A stretch of 64,000 nt of DNA, taken from an uncultured Draconibacterium sp. GTDB lineage: Bacteria; Bacteroidota; Bacteroidia; Bacteroidales; Prolixibacteraceae. This document shows positions 1 through 8,917 of the stretch, in pieces. Numbering within the stretch: position 1 is the stretch's first letter; the number at the start of each line of letters is the position of its first letter. The stretch covers positions 3,971,501 through 4,035,500 of the forward strand of contig NZ_OY782038.1 of assembly GCF_963677575.1 (NCBI RefSeq), written 5' to 3'. A program made the position numbers and the translations under genes. The notes under the pieces are model-generated. The model did not search any database. It had not been told where the DNA came from and saw only the letters and a program-made list of their open reading frames with translations.

Positions 1-953
1 TGTGCTTTTACGCTGCTGGAATAAATAAGTGGCTGAAAAAGAACATTGTCGATTATCTGAACGGAAAGAAATACCAAGGTCATCCATCCTAAAGTGGGTA
101 AAACCTCATTCATAAAATCGAGATTAATATGTAAAGCTGCCCCGATTAGCAAACCGAGTGCTGCCCCCATCCACGGGCCGAGATATGGAATAACATTGAA
201 CATTCCGCAGAACAATCCTATTACAACTGCGTGGTTGAATTCGATGCCCACAATGGTGAGGCCAATGGTATCGAGTAACATAACCATAAAAACTTCTAAT
301 AGTAATCCGATAAAATAACGCCGTAATAAGTAGGAAATAGAATTGAGAATATGGGTAACTTTTTCTTCTAAATGAGTAGGAACTAACAAGATAATAAAGG
401 CGCGAAACATGGTTTCTTCTTTTAGGAAGAAAAAGGTGATAAAAGAAACGGAGAAGAAGCCGATCAGTAATTCTCCAACTGTTCCGGCAACCAGTCCGAA
501 CCAATTCGATACCTGCGAAAAATCAATTTCAGCCCCCAGACTTTCTGTAACAATATCCATAAAATTCTTCGATTCTATACTCACGGTGTTTTTACTGAAA
601 AAGTGCATGAGATTCAGCAACGGTTCTTCAATTGAATCGAGAACGAGCGTAAAATCAATTTGCGACAGTGTTTCTACCTCGCTAATTAATAATGGAATGA
701 TGAACCTGAAAAAAGAAATAAAAACAATCCATAAACTTACAAGAGTTGCAAAAGCAGCCAGACCTTCGGGGATTTTAAAACGTTTGTATTTTATTTTTAG
801 CAGCCAGCGGGTAAGCGGGCGGCCAATAAACGATAACACCACCGAAATAAGAATGTAGGTAACAATGGCACTAAAATACCACAACAGAAAAATGATAAAA
901 AGAAGTCCTACAATAAAAAGTGTATTGCGTGTCCAGCCTTTAAGTTGAATCAT
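1..953 (-). CDS. AI-2E family transporter (PerM-like permease), C-terminus outside window
   Basis: The reading frame opens at the ATG at 951-953 and runs off the left edge, so about 317 N-terminal residues are present and the C-terminus is missing. Two hydrophobic spans lie in the first ~45 residues, a more soluble stretch follows to ~150, and then several hydrophobic segments lead to FNVIPYLGPWMG near residue 255, which is typical of the AI-2E/PerM permease family (usually ~350 residues). Members are inner-membrane proteins that export small molecules or exchange ions; the substrate here cannot be told. Nothing in the visible part is broken. A 53-base gap separates it from the next gene on the same strand, so cotranscription with the downstream-facing neighbours is possible but unproven. 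Confidence 0.82.
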   Translation of the reverse strand, partial: MIQLKGWTRNTLFIVGLLFIIFLLWYFSAIVTYILISVVLSFIGRPLTRWLLKIKYKRFKIPEGLAAFATLVSLWIVFISFFRFIIPLLISEVETLSQIDFTLVLDSIEEPLLNLMHFFSKNTVSIESKNFMDIVTESLGAEIDFSQVSNWFGLVAGTVGELLIGFFSVSFITFFFLKEETMFRAFIILLVPTHLEEKVTHILNSISYLLRRYFIGLLLEVFMVMLLDTIGLTIVGIEFNHAVVIGLFCGMFNVIPYLGPWMGAALGLLIGAALHINLDFMNEVLPTLGWMTLVFLSVQIIDNVLFQPLIYSSSVKA

Positions 954-1006
954 TTTCTTTCGTTTTTAACAAATATAACCAAATTTGGGATGAACTGAAT
1001 AGTTTG

Positions 1007-2557
1007 TTATTTAGACAGAGAAACCAGAAAATGTAAATACCACTGAACGATGTAGGCATTAAACGAATGTGGTTTAACCGGATGTTTCATTTTTATATTT
1101 TGCCGCAGTTGGTAGGTTATTTCGCGGTAAAATATTCCGTCGTTCATCGGGTAGTACAAGGTTTTTAATTGATGAGGAGCTGCTTTTATCAGCCGGTTTT
1201 TTTGTCCTTGAAATCTTGAGTTTCCCTGATTCAAAATCTGCTTCAAATCAAAATCTATCCCGTGTTTTTTTAAAAAATGTTTTTCAAGAGTTTTATTATA
1301 AAGTTGTTCCCTGTTTTTGTTTCGGGCATCAATTCCGGCAAAAAACTGAAGACTTTGCTTGTCGAAAAGCGGCATTAAAACATCAACTCCGAAAAAGGAA
1401 TAAACCTGGTTGGAGTTGCTGATAAATTTGCATTGACGTTCTTGTAGATCCCAGATTTCGTAGGCTTCAGCTGGAGAAATGCTTTTATGTTTATAACGAT
1501 TTTCTTCCAGGTATTCTTGCAAGGCTGCTTTAAAAGCAGGTTTTGCCGGAAGGGAAGTGCCCAATGTTTTTATTAGAGCAGATCCTAATTCTGATGTTTT
1601 AAGATCGAGTATTGAATTGTTAAGGTGTGCACCTCTTAAAAAGTCGCCGGGATGACCGGGGAGAGCAACCGTATTTTCGTTGATGAGTTTCTTTGCTCTT
1701 AAAAACTTTATCGCAAAATAATCCTGCAAATACGGCATCGACGAGTAGTGTCCCGAGTAATTTGCATAGTCGATGAATGTCGGGGTACTTTTAAAATTAT
1801 TTATCAGGTCTTCGTTGTATTCAATAAATCGGTACTGAAATCCCAGTTTATCAGCAGCTTTTTGGGCAGTTTGTTTTTCGCTATTATTTTTTCTTCCCCA
1901 AGTGGCACATAGAACATTTTTGTGCCCGAACTCTGCCAGCAGACAAGCCAGTAAACGTGAGTCGTAGCCACGGGTAAGCGGCAATAATATTTGTTTGTCT
2001 TTAAGCTGCTCGTAGTATTTTTCAAAAACGGTTCGGAAATGAGTTGCGATGTTTTCAGGAGTTTGTTTTTCGCTTTGTTTCTGATGAAGTTGAAAACTAA
2101 AATCAAAAGCTACTTTCTCCGAATTATTTTTGAAGCGAATAATCTCACCCGGTTGAATTTGTGCAATATTTTTATTTAAAGTCTGCTGAAAAGGTGTTAC
2201 GCCAAACTGCAAAAAATACGAGGATGCAAATGCGTCAATTTCTTTGTCTGCATTTGTTTGCTGCAGTTTCTCGGGTTGGTCGCTGATGGAAAAACTCCCA
2301 TTGTCAATTTTATAGAAAAGCGGGAAACTCCAGGTATGACAACATGTAGCCCATGTTTCTTTTTCATTTTGTACAACGATGGAGAATTGTCCGTTTAGGC
2401 GCGAAACAAAATCTTTAAATTGATCGAAATCAGCAGCGTGTTTTTGTGTTTGCGCTACAAAATCTTGTCCGCAGAAATATTCTTCACCCAACCAGATAAA
2501 GCCGGTGACACTGACATTCTTTTTTGTCGACCATTTATATTTTTTGAGATACAACAT
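1007..2557 (-). CDS. Asparagine-synthase-like protein
   Basis: A 516-residue protein with the layout of class II asparagine synthetases: an N-terminal glutaminase-like fold (for example LNGQFSIVVQNEKETW around residue 55-70) and a C-terminal ATP-pyrophosphatase-like synthase domain. The nucleotide loop at about residues 192-201 reads LPLTRGYDSR where family members usually have SGG-DS. The N-terminus lacks the Cys2 nucleophile needed to use glutamine, so it probably amidates or adenylates another substrate, or uses free ammonia. I chose the ATG at 2555-2557 over a TTG four codons upstream; it then starts 2 bases after the flippase gene ends, implying coupled expression. The partner suggests a role in surface glycan modification, which is inference. 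Confidence 0.72.
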   Translation of the reverse strand: MLYLKKYKWSTKKNVSVTGFIWLGEEYFCGQDFVAQTQKHAADFDQFKDFVSRLNGQFSIVVQNEKETWATCCHTWSFPLFYKIDNGSFSISDQPEKLQQTNADKEIDAFASSYFLQFGVTPFQQTLNKNIAQIQPGEIIRFKNNSEKVAFDFSFQLHQKQSEKQTPENIATHFRTVFEKYYEQLKDKQILLPLTRGYDSRLLACLLAEFGHKNVLCATWGRKNNSEKQTAQKAADKLGFQYRFIEYNEDLINNFKSTPTFIDYANYSGHYSSMPYLQDYFAIKFLRAKKLINENTVALPGHPGDFLRGAHLNNSILDLKTSELGSALIKTLGTSLPAKPAFKAALQEYLEENRYKHKSISPAEAYEIWDLQERQCKFISNSNQVYSFFGVDVLMPLFDKQSLQFFAGIDARNKNREQLYNKTLEKHFLKKHGIDFDLKQILNQGNSRFQGQKNRLIKAAPHQLKTLYYPMNDGIFYREITYQLRQNIKMKHPVKPHSFNAYIVQWYLHFLVSLSK

Positions 2558-2559
2558 TC

Positions 2560-3906
2560 TTACAACCAAATTTTAAGCAGTGCTATTGGAACGATCAAAA
2601 GTATCATTTTAAAAAAGTAGATTCCTGCCTTTTTCAGATTTACGCCTGCCAAAAACAAAGAATAAATCGTTAAAAACGCAAAAAATACCACGCCCGACAG
2701 GCTATACAAAATCACAGTGGCAACAACATCTTTCAGGATTAATCCTCCAACCAGCAAACTGGCAATTCGGGCAATGAGCAAAAATATATTGTACCACATC
2801 GATACGTTTTGTTTTTCCTTAACAATCAGGATTGCTGAAAGCGGCGAGCCCAGCATTACAAAATAGAGCCAGGGCGAAATAAACTGGGCCAGGTAACCTG
2901 AAAAAGCCCATTCAGCACCAAAGAAAACGGTGAATAGTTGTTGACCCCAAAAGCCAAGTATCGCAAAAGGAATCAAGCCAAGCAGAACTTGCTTTCTGAA
3001 AAGGGAGTAGGTGAGTTCTTTTAATTTGGTCGGTGTTTGTTCGAGTGTTTTTGCATTTTGGATATAAACACTGGAAATAGAAATGCTCAGTAACTGAACC
3101 GGCACGCTGATGTAGCGGTGCGAAAAAGAATACAGTCCCAGCATTTTGTCTCCAAAAAACGGTTTGAAAAGAAAGACCGGCAGTTGACTGCTTACAAAAT
3201 TCATCTCCTCTGAAAGGATGGAAAATTTCGGAAATTTAATGTAACGCTGAGCCAGCTTTTTTTCTTCATCGGTAAATTTTCCAAGTCGAAATAAACTGGC
3301 TTCATCAACCCGAAAAGAGAAAACAAAAAAGGTAAAAAGTTGCGCGATTACTGCTCCTAAAAGCAATCCTGTTGATGGAAACAGAAAAAATGCGCATTGC
3401 AAAACACCGGTTAAAATCGCTCTTGTAATTTCTAACACCGAAAGCCGGTTAAACTGCTTTTTGCTGATGTAGATATTTCGGATCAATTGAATGGCACTAA
3501 AAAAGTAAGCGTAAAACGGAACAAGTAACAAATGCAGTTTTTGACCTTTTTCGGGTTGCCAAACCACGATAATTGTGCCAACTATTACCAGTGCAATTAA
3601 GTTAACAGCGGCATTTATTTTCTGGGCAAAACTCCCAATCAATTTTCGTTCTTCTGATGTTTCAACCAGGATAATTGCTTTCTCGTATTTGCCGGTTGAT
3701 ATGATCGAAAGCACCGACGCTATTGTAAGGTAAAGTACAAAATCGCCAAACTGTTCGGGTGCATACAAACGTGCAATTGCCAGCGCAAAAGCAAACGGAA
3801 CAGCACGGGCCAGCACCATTCCGGTGAACAGTGAAGCAATGTTTTTATAAAACTCACTATGGTTAAATCGGCGGATAATATTTCTGAAATAGCAGGAGAA
3901 GTTCAT
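2560..3906 (-). CDS. Oligosaccharide flippase family protein (Wzx/MOP-like)
   Basis: A 448-residue, strongly hydrophobic protein with about 12 predicted membrane spans, starting at the ATG at 3904-3906. The start MNFSCYFRNIIRRFNHSEFY followed by a span with FTGMVLARAVPFAFALAIAR, and the motif LYAPEQFGDFVLYLT, match polysaccharide biosynthesis proteins of the MOP (multidrug/oligosaccharidyl-lipid/polysaccharide) superfamily, which flip lipid-linked oligosaccharides across the inner membrane. Length is normal for the family. It is directly followed by the asparagine-synthase-like gene with a 2-base gap. No glycosyltransferases are visible nearby, so this pair is either a small isolated unit or the edge of a larger locus to the left. 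Confidence 0.85.
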   Translation of the reverse strand: MNFSCYFRNIIRRFNHSEFYKNIASLFTGMVLARAVPFAFALAIARLYAPEQFGDFVLYLTIASVLSIISTGKYEKAIILVETSEERKLIGSFAQKINAAVNLIALVIVGTIIVVWQPEKGQKLHLLLVPFYAYFFSAIQLIRNIYISKKQFNRLSVLEITRAILTGVLQCAFFLFPSTGLLLGAVIAQLFTFFVFSFRVDEASLFRLGKFTDEEKKLAQRYIKFPKFSILSEEMNFVSSQLPVFLFKPFFGDKMLGLYSFSHRYISVPVQLLSISISSVYIQNAKTLEQTPTKLKELTYSLFRKQVLLGLIPFAILGFWGQQLFTVFFGAEWAFSGYLAQFISPWLYFVMLGSPLSAILIVKEKQNVSMWYNIFLLIARIASLLVGGLILKDVVATVILYSLSGVVFFAFLTIYSLFLAGVNLKKAGIYFFKMILLIVPIALLKIWL

Positions 3907-4043
3907 GCACTAAAACACGGTGTTTTATTTTATGTAAATATCATAAAAATAATTGCTTTGATTAAGCTTTTTCTTGAAAACGAAGAAATACTGGTGCTTT
4001 TTATATTTTTGTTCGTTGAATAGTAAAATGGGAAATAGCAATA

Positions 4044-4748
4044 ATGGATTTTATTCTCGATAACCAGGAAACGGAAAAGAAATTTCAGCAGCTGATAAAA
4101 GTGATCCGACTTCGGCAAAGTGGAGAAGTTGCGGCAGCAATGAATGAACGCGGAATTTCGTACAAAATGAGTTGGGGTGTGTCGTTGCTCGATTTACGCG
4201 AAATTGCCCGGTCGTACGATGCCGATCATTTGCTGGCGCTAAAACTTTGGAACAAACAGTGGCGCGAAACCATGATTCTGGCAACACTGATTGATGAGCC
4301 GGAAGAAGTGACCGAAGAACAGATGGATTTCTGGACAAAAAGTTTCGGGAATATTGAGATTGCTGAACAAGCTTCAACCAATTTATGGGTGAAAAGTAAA
4401 TTTGCTTTTGTAAAAGCGCTAGAGTGGTGCCGCGGAAAAAAACACCTGGTACGTTTTACCGGAGTTCACCTGATTGGACGACTGGCAATAACTGACAAAA
4501 AAGCCATCGACGAAATGTTCGAACCCTTTTTTGAGGAGTTGACAACATTGGCAAAAGACAAAAAATTATATACACCAATCTATCGTTCGGTAGTTGGGAT
4601 GGGAAGCCGCTCGAAGATGATGAACGAACAGTGTGTTGAGCTGGCAAAAGAATTTCAGCTAAGTGAATCGGAAAATGCGGTGAAGCTTGGCGAGAGTTTA
4701 TTTGAGGAATTAACCAGCGAGTATTTTCAGGAACAATTTAAGGAATAG
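4044..4748 (+). CDS. DNA alkylation repair protein, AlkD-like
   Basis: A 234-residue all-helical protein of the DNA alkylation repair (AlkC/AlkD) HEAT-repeat family. Typical elements are SWGVSLLDLREIARSY at ~48-63, the Trp-rich LWNKQWRETMILATLIDEPE at ~73-92 and WVKSKFAFVKALEWC. In characterised AlkD enzymes such HEAT repeats wrap DNA and excise bulky or cationic alkylated bases; many family members remain untested, so the activity is inferred. It is divergent from the flippase gene, with a 137-base AT-rich spacer, and is a single-gene unit. Length is normal for Bacteroidota homologues and no damage is seen. Confidence 0.78.
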   Translation: MDFILDNQETEKKFQQLIKVIRLRQSGEVAAAMNERGISYKMSWGVSLLDLREIARSYDADHLLALKLWNKQWRETMILATLIDEPEEVTEEQMDFWTKSFGNIEIAEQASTNLWVKSKFAFVKALEWCRGKKHLVRFTGVHLIGRLAITDKKAIDEMFEPFFEELTTLAKDKKLYTPIYRSVVGMGSRSKMMNEQCVELAKEFQLSESENAVKLGESLFEELTSEYFQEQFKE

Positions 4749-4815
4749 CTTTCTGGATACTAGATTCTTGATATTAGATCCTCGATACTTTAAACTTGAT
4801 ACTCGTATTTCACAA
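4749..4815. repeat. Degenerate GATACT/GATATT short tandem motif in an intergenic spacer
   Basis: Downstream of the AlkD-like gene the spacer repeats a theme of about 10 bases: GGATACTAGATTC, TTGATATTAGATCC, TCGATACTTTAAAC, TTGATACTCG. The copies are imperfect and no reading frame uses them. Function is unknown; it resembles the simple spacer repeats often seen in Bacteroidota genomes. Confidence 0.4.
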
Positions 4816-4940
4816 CTGTGACAATTAACTTTCTTTAACTGCAAAGCTGTCATACCGAAACTTCGTGGCAGGTTCTTTGTTATTATTGTCGCGACTCAGA
4901 AGAATAGAAAACTGGGCATTGAACGTATAATAGGAATAAA

Positions 4941-5717
4941 ATGATGAATCTTTCAAAATCTTCAAATCCTGTTTTAAAAGAAAAAACTTTTAGCAGAGAT
5001 TATACAGCGCAGTCGGATGTAATGACTGTAAACGGAACTGTAAATAAAACAGCCTTAATGTTGTTGTTGGTAATTGCTGGTGCGGTATTTACCTGGAATA
5101 AATTTTTTGAAGCTGTTGCTACAAATCCCGAAGCCGGTTTAGCGGCAGTGGGGCCGTGGCTTGCAATTGGCGGAATTGGTGGTTTTATTACCGTTTTAGT
5201 AACTGTATTTCGCCCGCAGAGTTCGGGTATTTCGGCACCAATTTATGCCGTTTTCGAAGGATTGTTCCTTGGTGGAATTTCAGCGGTATTCGAGAGTATG
5301 TATCCTCAGCAAGGATTGGTATTAAGAGCAGTAATGCTAACTTTTGCGGTATTTATGGTAATGTTGTTTTTGTATCGCTCGGGAATTATTAAGGTGACAC
5401 AAAAATTTATGATGGGCGTTGTGGCTGCTACAGCTGGTATTGCGCTGGTTTATTTTGTCAGTTTTATTGCCGGAATGTTTGGTGCCGAAATGTCGTTTTT
5501 ATACGGCAATTCAAATCTCAGTATCGGAATTAGCCTGTTTGTTGTTGCCATTGTAGCATTAAATCTGGTGCTTGACTTCTCATTTATCGAGCGGGCTGCA
5601 GAATCGGGTGCTCCCAAATATATGGAGTGGTACGGAGCTTTTGGACTAATGGTAACACTCGTCTGGTTATATCTTGAAATTCTGCGTCTGCTATCGAAAG
5701 TGGCCAGCCGCGATTAA
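4941..5717 (+). CDS. Bax inhibitor-1/YccA family membrane protein
   Basis: A 258-residue inner-membrane protein with seven hydrophobic segments, beginning at two successive ATG codons at 4941-4946. After a short polar N-terminus (SRDYTAQSDVMTVNGTVNKTA) come spans containing ISAPIYAVFEGLFLGGISAVFE, which is the hallmark region of the BI-1-like family, and the C-terminal LVLDFSFIERAAESGAPKYMEWYGAFGL typical of the YccA subgroup. Family members are pH-sensitive calcium leak channels or regulators of the FtsH protease in bacteria; which applies here is unknown. It is a single-gene unit ended by a strong terminator 40 bases downstream. Confidence 0.88.
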   Translation: MMNLSKSSNPVLKEKTFSRDYTAQSDVMTVNGTVNKTALMLLLVIAGAVFTWNKFFEAVATNPEAGLAAVGPWLAIGGIGGFITVLVTVFRPQSSGISAPIYAVFEGLFLGGISAVFESMYPQQGLVLRAVMLTFAVFMVMLFLYRSGIIKVTQKFMMGVVAATAGIALVYFVSFIAGMFGAEMSFLYGNSNLSIGISLFVVAIVALNLVLDFSFIERAAESGAPKYMEWYGAFGLMVTLVWLYLEILRLLSKVASRD

Positions 5718-5754
5718 TACTATTGTAAAATATAGAATACCTTAATTCAATTTT

Positions 5755-5797
5755 AAAAGAGGACTTATTCTGAATGAAAGGATAAGTCCTCTTTTCA
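5755..5797 (+). terminator. Intrinsic terminator after the BI-1 family gene
   Basis: The arms AAAAGAGGACTTAT and ATAAGTCCTCTTTT form a perfect 14-base-pair stem around a 13-base loop, ending in a T-rich tail. Confidence 0.85.
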
Positions 5798-5851
5798 TTT
5801 TTAACTGCGAAATATTATTTTCGAATATTGTTCAACCATAAACCAGAAAGG

Positions 5852-7015
5852 ATGGAGGTTATTCAGGTTACCGGTAAAAACCTGGTCGATGATTTTCATA
5901 AAGTACCGGAATTAATTTACAAAGATGATCCCAATTGGATACCCCAACTTCGGATGCTGATCGAAAATACTTTTGATCCGGGAAAAAATGGCCGTTTCAA
6001 AAAAGGCGATGCGCGGCGTTGGGTACTAAAAAAGGATGGAAAATTAGTTGGCCGGATTGCCGCATTTTACGATGATGATTATTCTTCGGGTTACGATCAG
6101 CCCACCGGATGTTGTGGTTTTTTCGAGTGCGAAAATGATGAAAAAGCAGCATTTAAACTGTTTGATACGGCACGTGACTGGTTGAAAGAGAAGGGGATGG
6201 AAGCTATGGATGGCCCGGTAAATTTCGATGAGAATTTCTTCTTCTGGGGAATATTAAAAGAAGGATTTCGGCCACAAACGTTTGGGATGAACTATAACCC
6301 GCCGTATTACAACGATTTATTTGCCGTCTACGGTTTTAAAACCTATTACGAACAATACAGCTACTCGTTGGATATAACAAATCCCGACTTGCCCGATAGG
6401 TTTTGGAAAATTGCAGAATGGGTGGCGAAAAAACCGGGTTATTCTTTTGAGCATTTTTCCATGAAAAGTCAGGATAAGTACATCCGGGATTTTATTGAAA
6501 TTCATCAAAAGGCCTGGGGAAATCATGGTAATTATAAACCGTTAAAATATCAGTTATTGAAAGATCTTTTGTCGGGTGCGAAAATTATTCTCGATGAGGA
6601 ATTTATTTGGTATGCCTACCACAACGGGAAGCCCATTGCCTTTTTTATGCAGATACCTGACTTAAACCAGATTCTACAAAAATTAAAAACCGGCAAGCTG
6701 AGTTTATGGCAAGGTTTAAGATTGCTGTATCTCAAAAAACGAAAAACGATGACACGTTGCAGGGTAATTGTTCTGGGTGTGGTTCCTGGCTACCAGGGAA
6801 AAGGAATTGAATCGGCAATTTTCCATCATCTGAAAAAAGTAATGCTACGAAAAAAATGGTACGACGATATGGAAATGAGCTGGATAGGGGACTTTAATCC
6901 CAAGATGAATGCCATGTTTAAATCGTTTGGTGCCAACCGCACACAAACTCACTGTACACTGCGCTATTTGTTCGACCGGGAGAAAGAATTTGTACGAGCA
7001 CCGATTATTGAATAA
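5852..7015 (+). CDS. GNAT-like N-acyltransferase family protein, first of a tandem pair
   Basis: A 387-residue protein that aligns along its whole length with the next gene. Shared blocks are VDDFHKVPELIYKDDPNWIP, QPTGCCGFFEC, EAMDGPVNF, FGMNYNPPYYNDLF and the C-terminal MSWIGDFNPKMNAMFKSFGA with TLRYLFDR. The C-terminal part, with VVPGYQGKGIESAIFHH, looks like the acyl-CoA binding loop of the GNAT fold. Substrate unknown; members are usually annotated only as GNAT or hypothetical. The ATG at 5852 is preferred over the TTG at 5828 because it aligns with the paralogue's start and has an AGAAAGG tract immediately before it. The 50-base gap to the paralogue suggests one transcript. Confidence 0.7.
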   Translation: MEVIQVTGKNLVDDFHKVPELIYKDDPNWIPQLRMLIENTFDPGKNGRFKKGDARRWVLKKDGKLVGRIAAFYDDDYSSGYDQPTGCCGFFECENDEKAAFKLFDTARDWLKEKGMEAMDGPVNFDENFFFWGILKEGFRPQTFGMNYNPPYYNDLFAVYGFKTYYEQYSYSLDITNPDLPDRFWKIAEWVAKKPGYSFEHFSMKSQDKYIRDFIEIHQKAWGNHGNYKPLKYQLLKDLLSGAKIILDEEFIWYAYHNGKPIAFFMQIPDLNQILQKLKTGKLSLWQGLRLLYLKKRKTMTRCRVIVLGVVPGYQGKGIESAIFHHLKKVMLRKKWYDDMEMSWIGDFNPKMNAMFKSFGANRTQTHCTLRYLFDREKEFVRAPIIE

Positions 7016-7065
7016 ATTTGGCGCTTATTGTTTTTTTTAAACTATTATTGCGACAAATTTGAGAG

Positions 7066-8232
7066 ATGCAGCTACTAGAAGTCGTTGACAAAAAGACAAA
7101 GAAACAGTTTCACCAGGTACCGCACATCATTTACAAAAATGATCCTAACTGGGCCGCTCCTTTGCTGGGAATGGTTGAGGGAATTTTTGATCCGAAAAAG
7201 AACAAAACTTTTCGGAATGGGAAAGCTATTCGTTGGATTTTGATTGACGACAACGGCAAGTTGATTGGCCGGATTGCTGCATTTATCAACTTCAACCTGG
7301 CAAAAACCTACGAGCAGCCAACCGGTGGCTGTGGTTTTTTTGAGTGCATCGACGATCAGGAAGCAGCCAATAAACTTTTTAAAGCGGCTGCCGATTGGAA
7401 CAAAGAAAATGGTATGGAAGCCATGGACGGCCCGATTAATTTTGGAGAGAACTACGTAAACTGGGGTTTGCTGGTTGACGGTTTTATGCCGCAGGGTTTT
7501 GGTATGCCTTATAACCCAAAGTACTACGAAAAATTGTTTCGTGGTTTTGGTTTCGAAGTTTATTTCGAGCAGTATTGTTTCCACCTTGATTACACGGTAC
7601 CGTTTCCCGAGCGTTTCTGGAAAATTGCCGGCTGGGTGGCTAAAAAGCCACAATATCAATTCAAACATTTTGATTTTAAACAAGCCGATAAGTTTATTGA
7701 TGATTTCTGTACAGTATATGATGCAGCCTGGTCGTTTCATGAGCATTACAAACCGCTCGATCCGGACGATCTGTATGATTTCCTGACTGAATCGAAAGCA
7801 ATTCTCGACCCCGAGATGATTTGGTTTGCTTACGCTGAGGATAAGCCGATTGCCATGTTTGTGATGATTCCGGATATTAATCAGATTCTGTTAAAACTAA
7901 ATGGAAAACTGGATTTGCCGGGTATTCTGAAATTTTTCTACTACAAAAAGAAAAAGGTGATAAACCGTACCCGGATCTTTTTGATGGGGGTTGATCCAAA
8001 ATACCAGAGGGCAGGAATCGAATCCGGAATTTTCTGGCACCAGGAACAAATAATGAAAAAGAAATCGCACCGGCACTACTCCGAAGTTGAGTTGTCGTGG
8101 GCAGGCGATTTTAACCCGAAAATTATAGCAATTTACGAGGCTACAGGTGCCAAAAAGGCCAAAACGCATTACACCATGCGGTATCTGTTCGACCGGAGTA
8201 AAAAGGTGACAAAAGCACCAATGATCAGTTAG
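7066..8232 (+). CDS. GNAT-like N-acyltransferase family protein, second of a tandem pair
   Basis: A 388-residue paralogue of the preceding gene, starting MQLLEVVDKKTKKQFHQVPH. It keeps QPTGGCGFFEC, EAMDGPINFGENYVNWG, FGMPYNPKYYEKLF, GVDPKYQRAGIESGIFW (acyl-CoA loop candidate) and LSWAGDFNPKIIAIYEATGA. Divergence is spread over the whole length, so the duplication is old and both copies seem maintained. The likely reaction is acyl transfer to an amine or hydroxyl of an unidentified substrate. No clear intrinsic terminator follows; the next signal is the rpmE2 promoter. Confidence 0.7.
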   Translation: MQLLEVVDKKTKKQFHQVPHIIYKNDPNWAAPLLGMVEGIFDPKKNKTFRNGKAIRWILIDDNGKLIGRIAAFINFNLAKTYEQPTGGCGFFECIDDQEAANKLFKAAADWNKENGMEAMDGPINFGENYVNWGLLVDGFMPQGFGMPYNPKYYEKLFRGFGFEVYFEQYCFHLDYTVPFPERFWKIAGWVAKKPQYQFKHFDFKQADKFIDDFCTVYDAAWSFHEHYKPLDPDDLYDFLTESKAILDPEMIWFAYAEDKPIAMFVMIPDINQILLKLNGKLDLPGILKFFYYKKKKVINRTRIFLMGVDPKYQRAGIESGIFWHQEQIMKKKSHRHYSEVELSWAGDFNPKIIAIYEATGAKKAKTHYTMRYLFDRSKKVTKAPMIS

Positions 8233-8273
8233 GATTAACAACTTGTTTAATAAGCAAATAAATAGTATAAGTT

Positions 8274-8304
8274 TTTGGAAAGTTGCAAACAATATATATC
8301 TTTG
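8274..8304 (+). promoter_or_regulatory. Bacteroidota-type promoter for rpmE2
   Basis: TTTG at 8274-8277 and TATCTTTG at 8297-8304, 19 bases apart, match the Bacteroidota TTTG/TAnnTTTG consensus. The start codon of L31 lies about 85 bases downstream, leaving a ~75-base leader that could carry control structure. Confidence 0.6.
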
Positions 8305-8388
8305 CAGCCCGAAATTAGATTAAGAGTATAAATTTTCGAATGGATTGCACAGCCAGAGTGTAACCATTCAACAAAAAATAAAGCAAAA

Positions 8389-8652
8389 ATGAAAAAAGAC
8401 ATTCATCCAACGGAATACAGATTGGTAGCGTTTAAAGACATGTCGAACGGACATACTTTTATTACCCGCTCTACTGTTGATACAAAAGAGACTGAGACTA
8501 TCGACGGTGTTGAATACCCGGTTTACAAACTGGAAATTTCAAACACTTCTCATCCATTTTACACAGGTAAAACCAAACTTGTGGATACTGCAGGTCGTGT
8601 TGATAAATTCATGAGCCGTTACGGAAAACACATGGAGAACAGAAAGAAATAA
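8389..8652 (+). CDS. rpmE2: 50S ribosomal protein L31, type B
   Basis: An 87-residue protein that starts MKKDIHPTEYRLVAFKDMS and contains HPFYTGKTKLVDTAGRVDKF, the core of bacterial L31. It lacks the CxxC zinc-binding cysteines of the type A (C+) form, so it is the zinc-independent type B form common in Bacteroidota. L31 bridges the two ribosomal subunits. It is a monocistronic unit with its own promoter and terminator. Confidence 0.95.
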   Translation: MKKDIHPTEYRLVAFKDMSNGHTFITRSTVDTKETETIDGVEYPVYKLEISNTSHPFYTGKTKLVDTAGRVDKFMSRYGKHMENRKK

Positions 8653-8673
8653 TATTTCGTACAGATATAGAGA

Positions 8674-8707
8674 AAAGCATTCATCGAACCGATGAATGCT
8701 TTTTTTA
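8674..8707 (+). terminator. Intrinsic terminator after rpmE2
   Basis: AAGCATTCATCG and CGATGAATGCTT form a 12-base-pair stem with an AAC loop, followed by seven T residues. Confidence 0.92.
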
Positions 8708-8917
8708 TTTCCAATCATTCATACTTGTCTCTTTTTTGAGATGGGTTGGTGCAATTTTGTCGGTTAATTTCACGAATTTTGGTGAACAAACCGACAATCT
8801 TTTCAGTCTGGTTAAATGGCATGGCTATTGCTTTATTACTCCCTGCACATAAAACCGGCAATGTTTTGCCTGTTCTGTCTGTTTAACGACAGAATGTCAT
8901 TATTATAAAATAGAAAC

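Noticed and set aside
124..858. Open frames at 124-504 (minus) and 409-858 (plus)
   Set aside because: Both are shadows of the AI-2E permease gene, which is open over 1-953 on the minus strand in another frame and matches its family.
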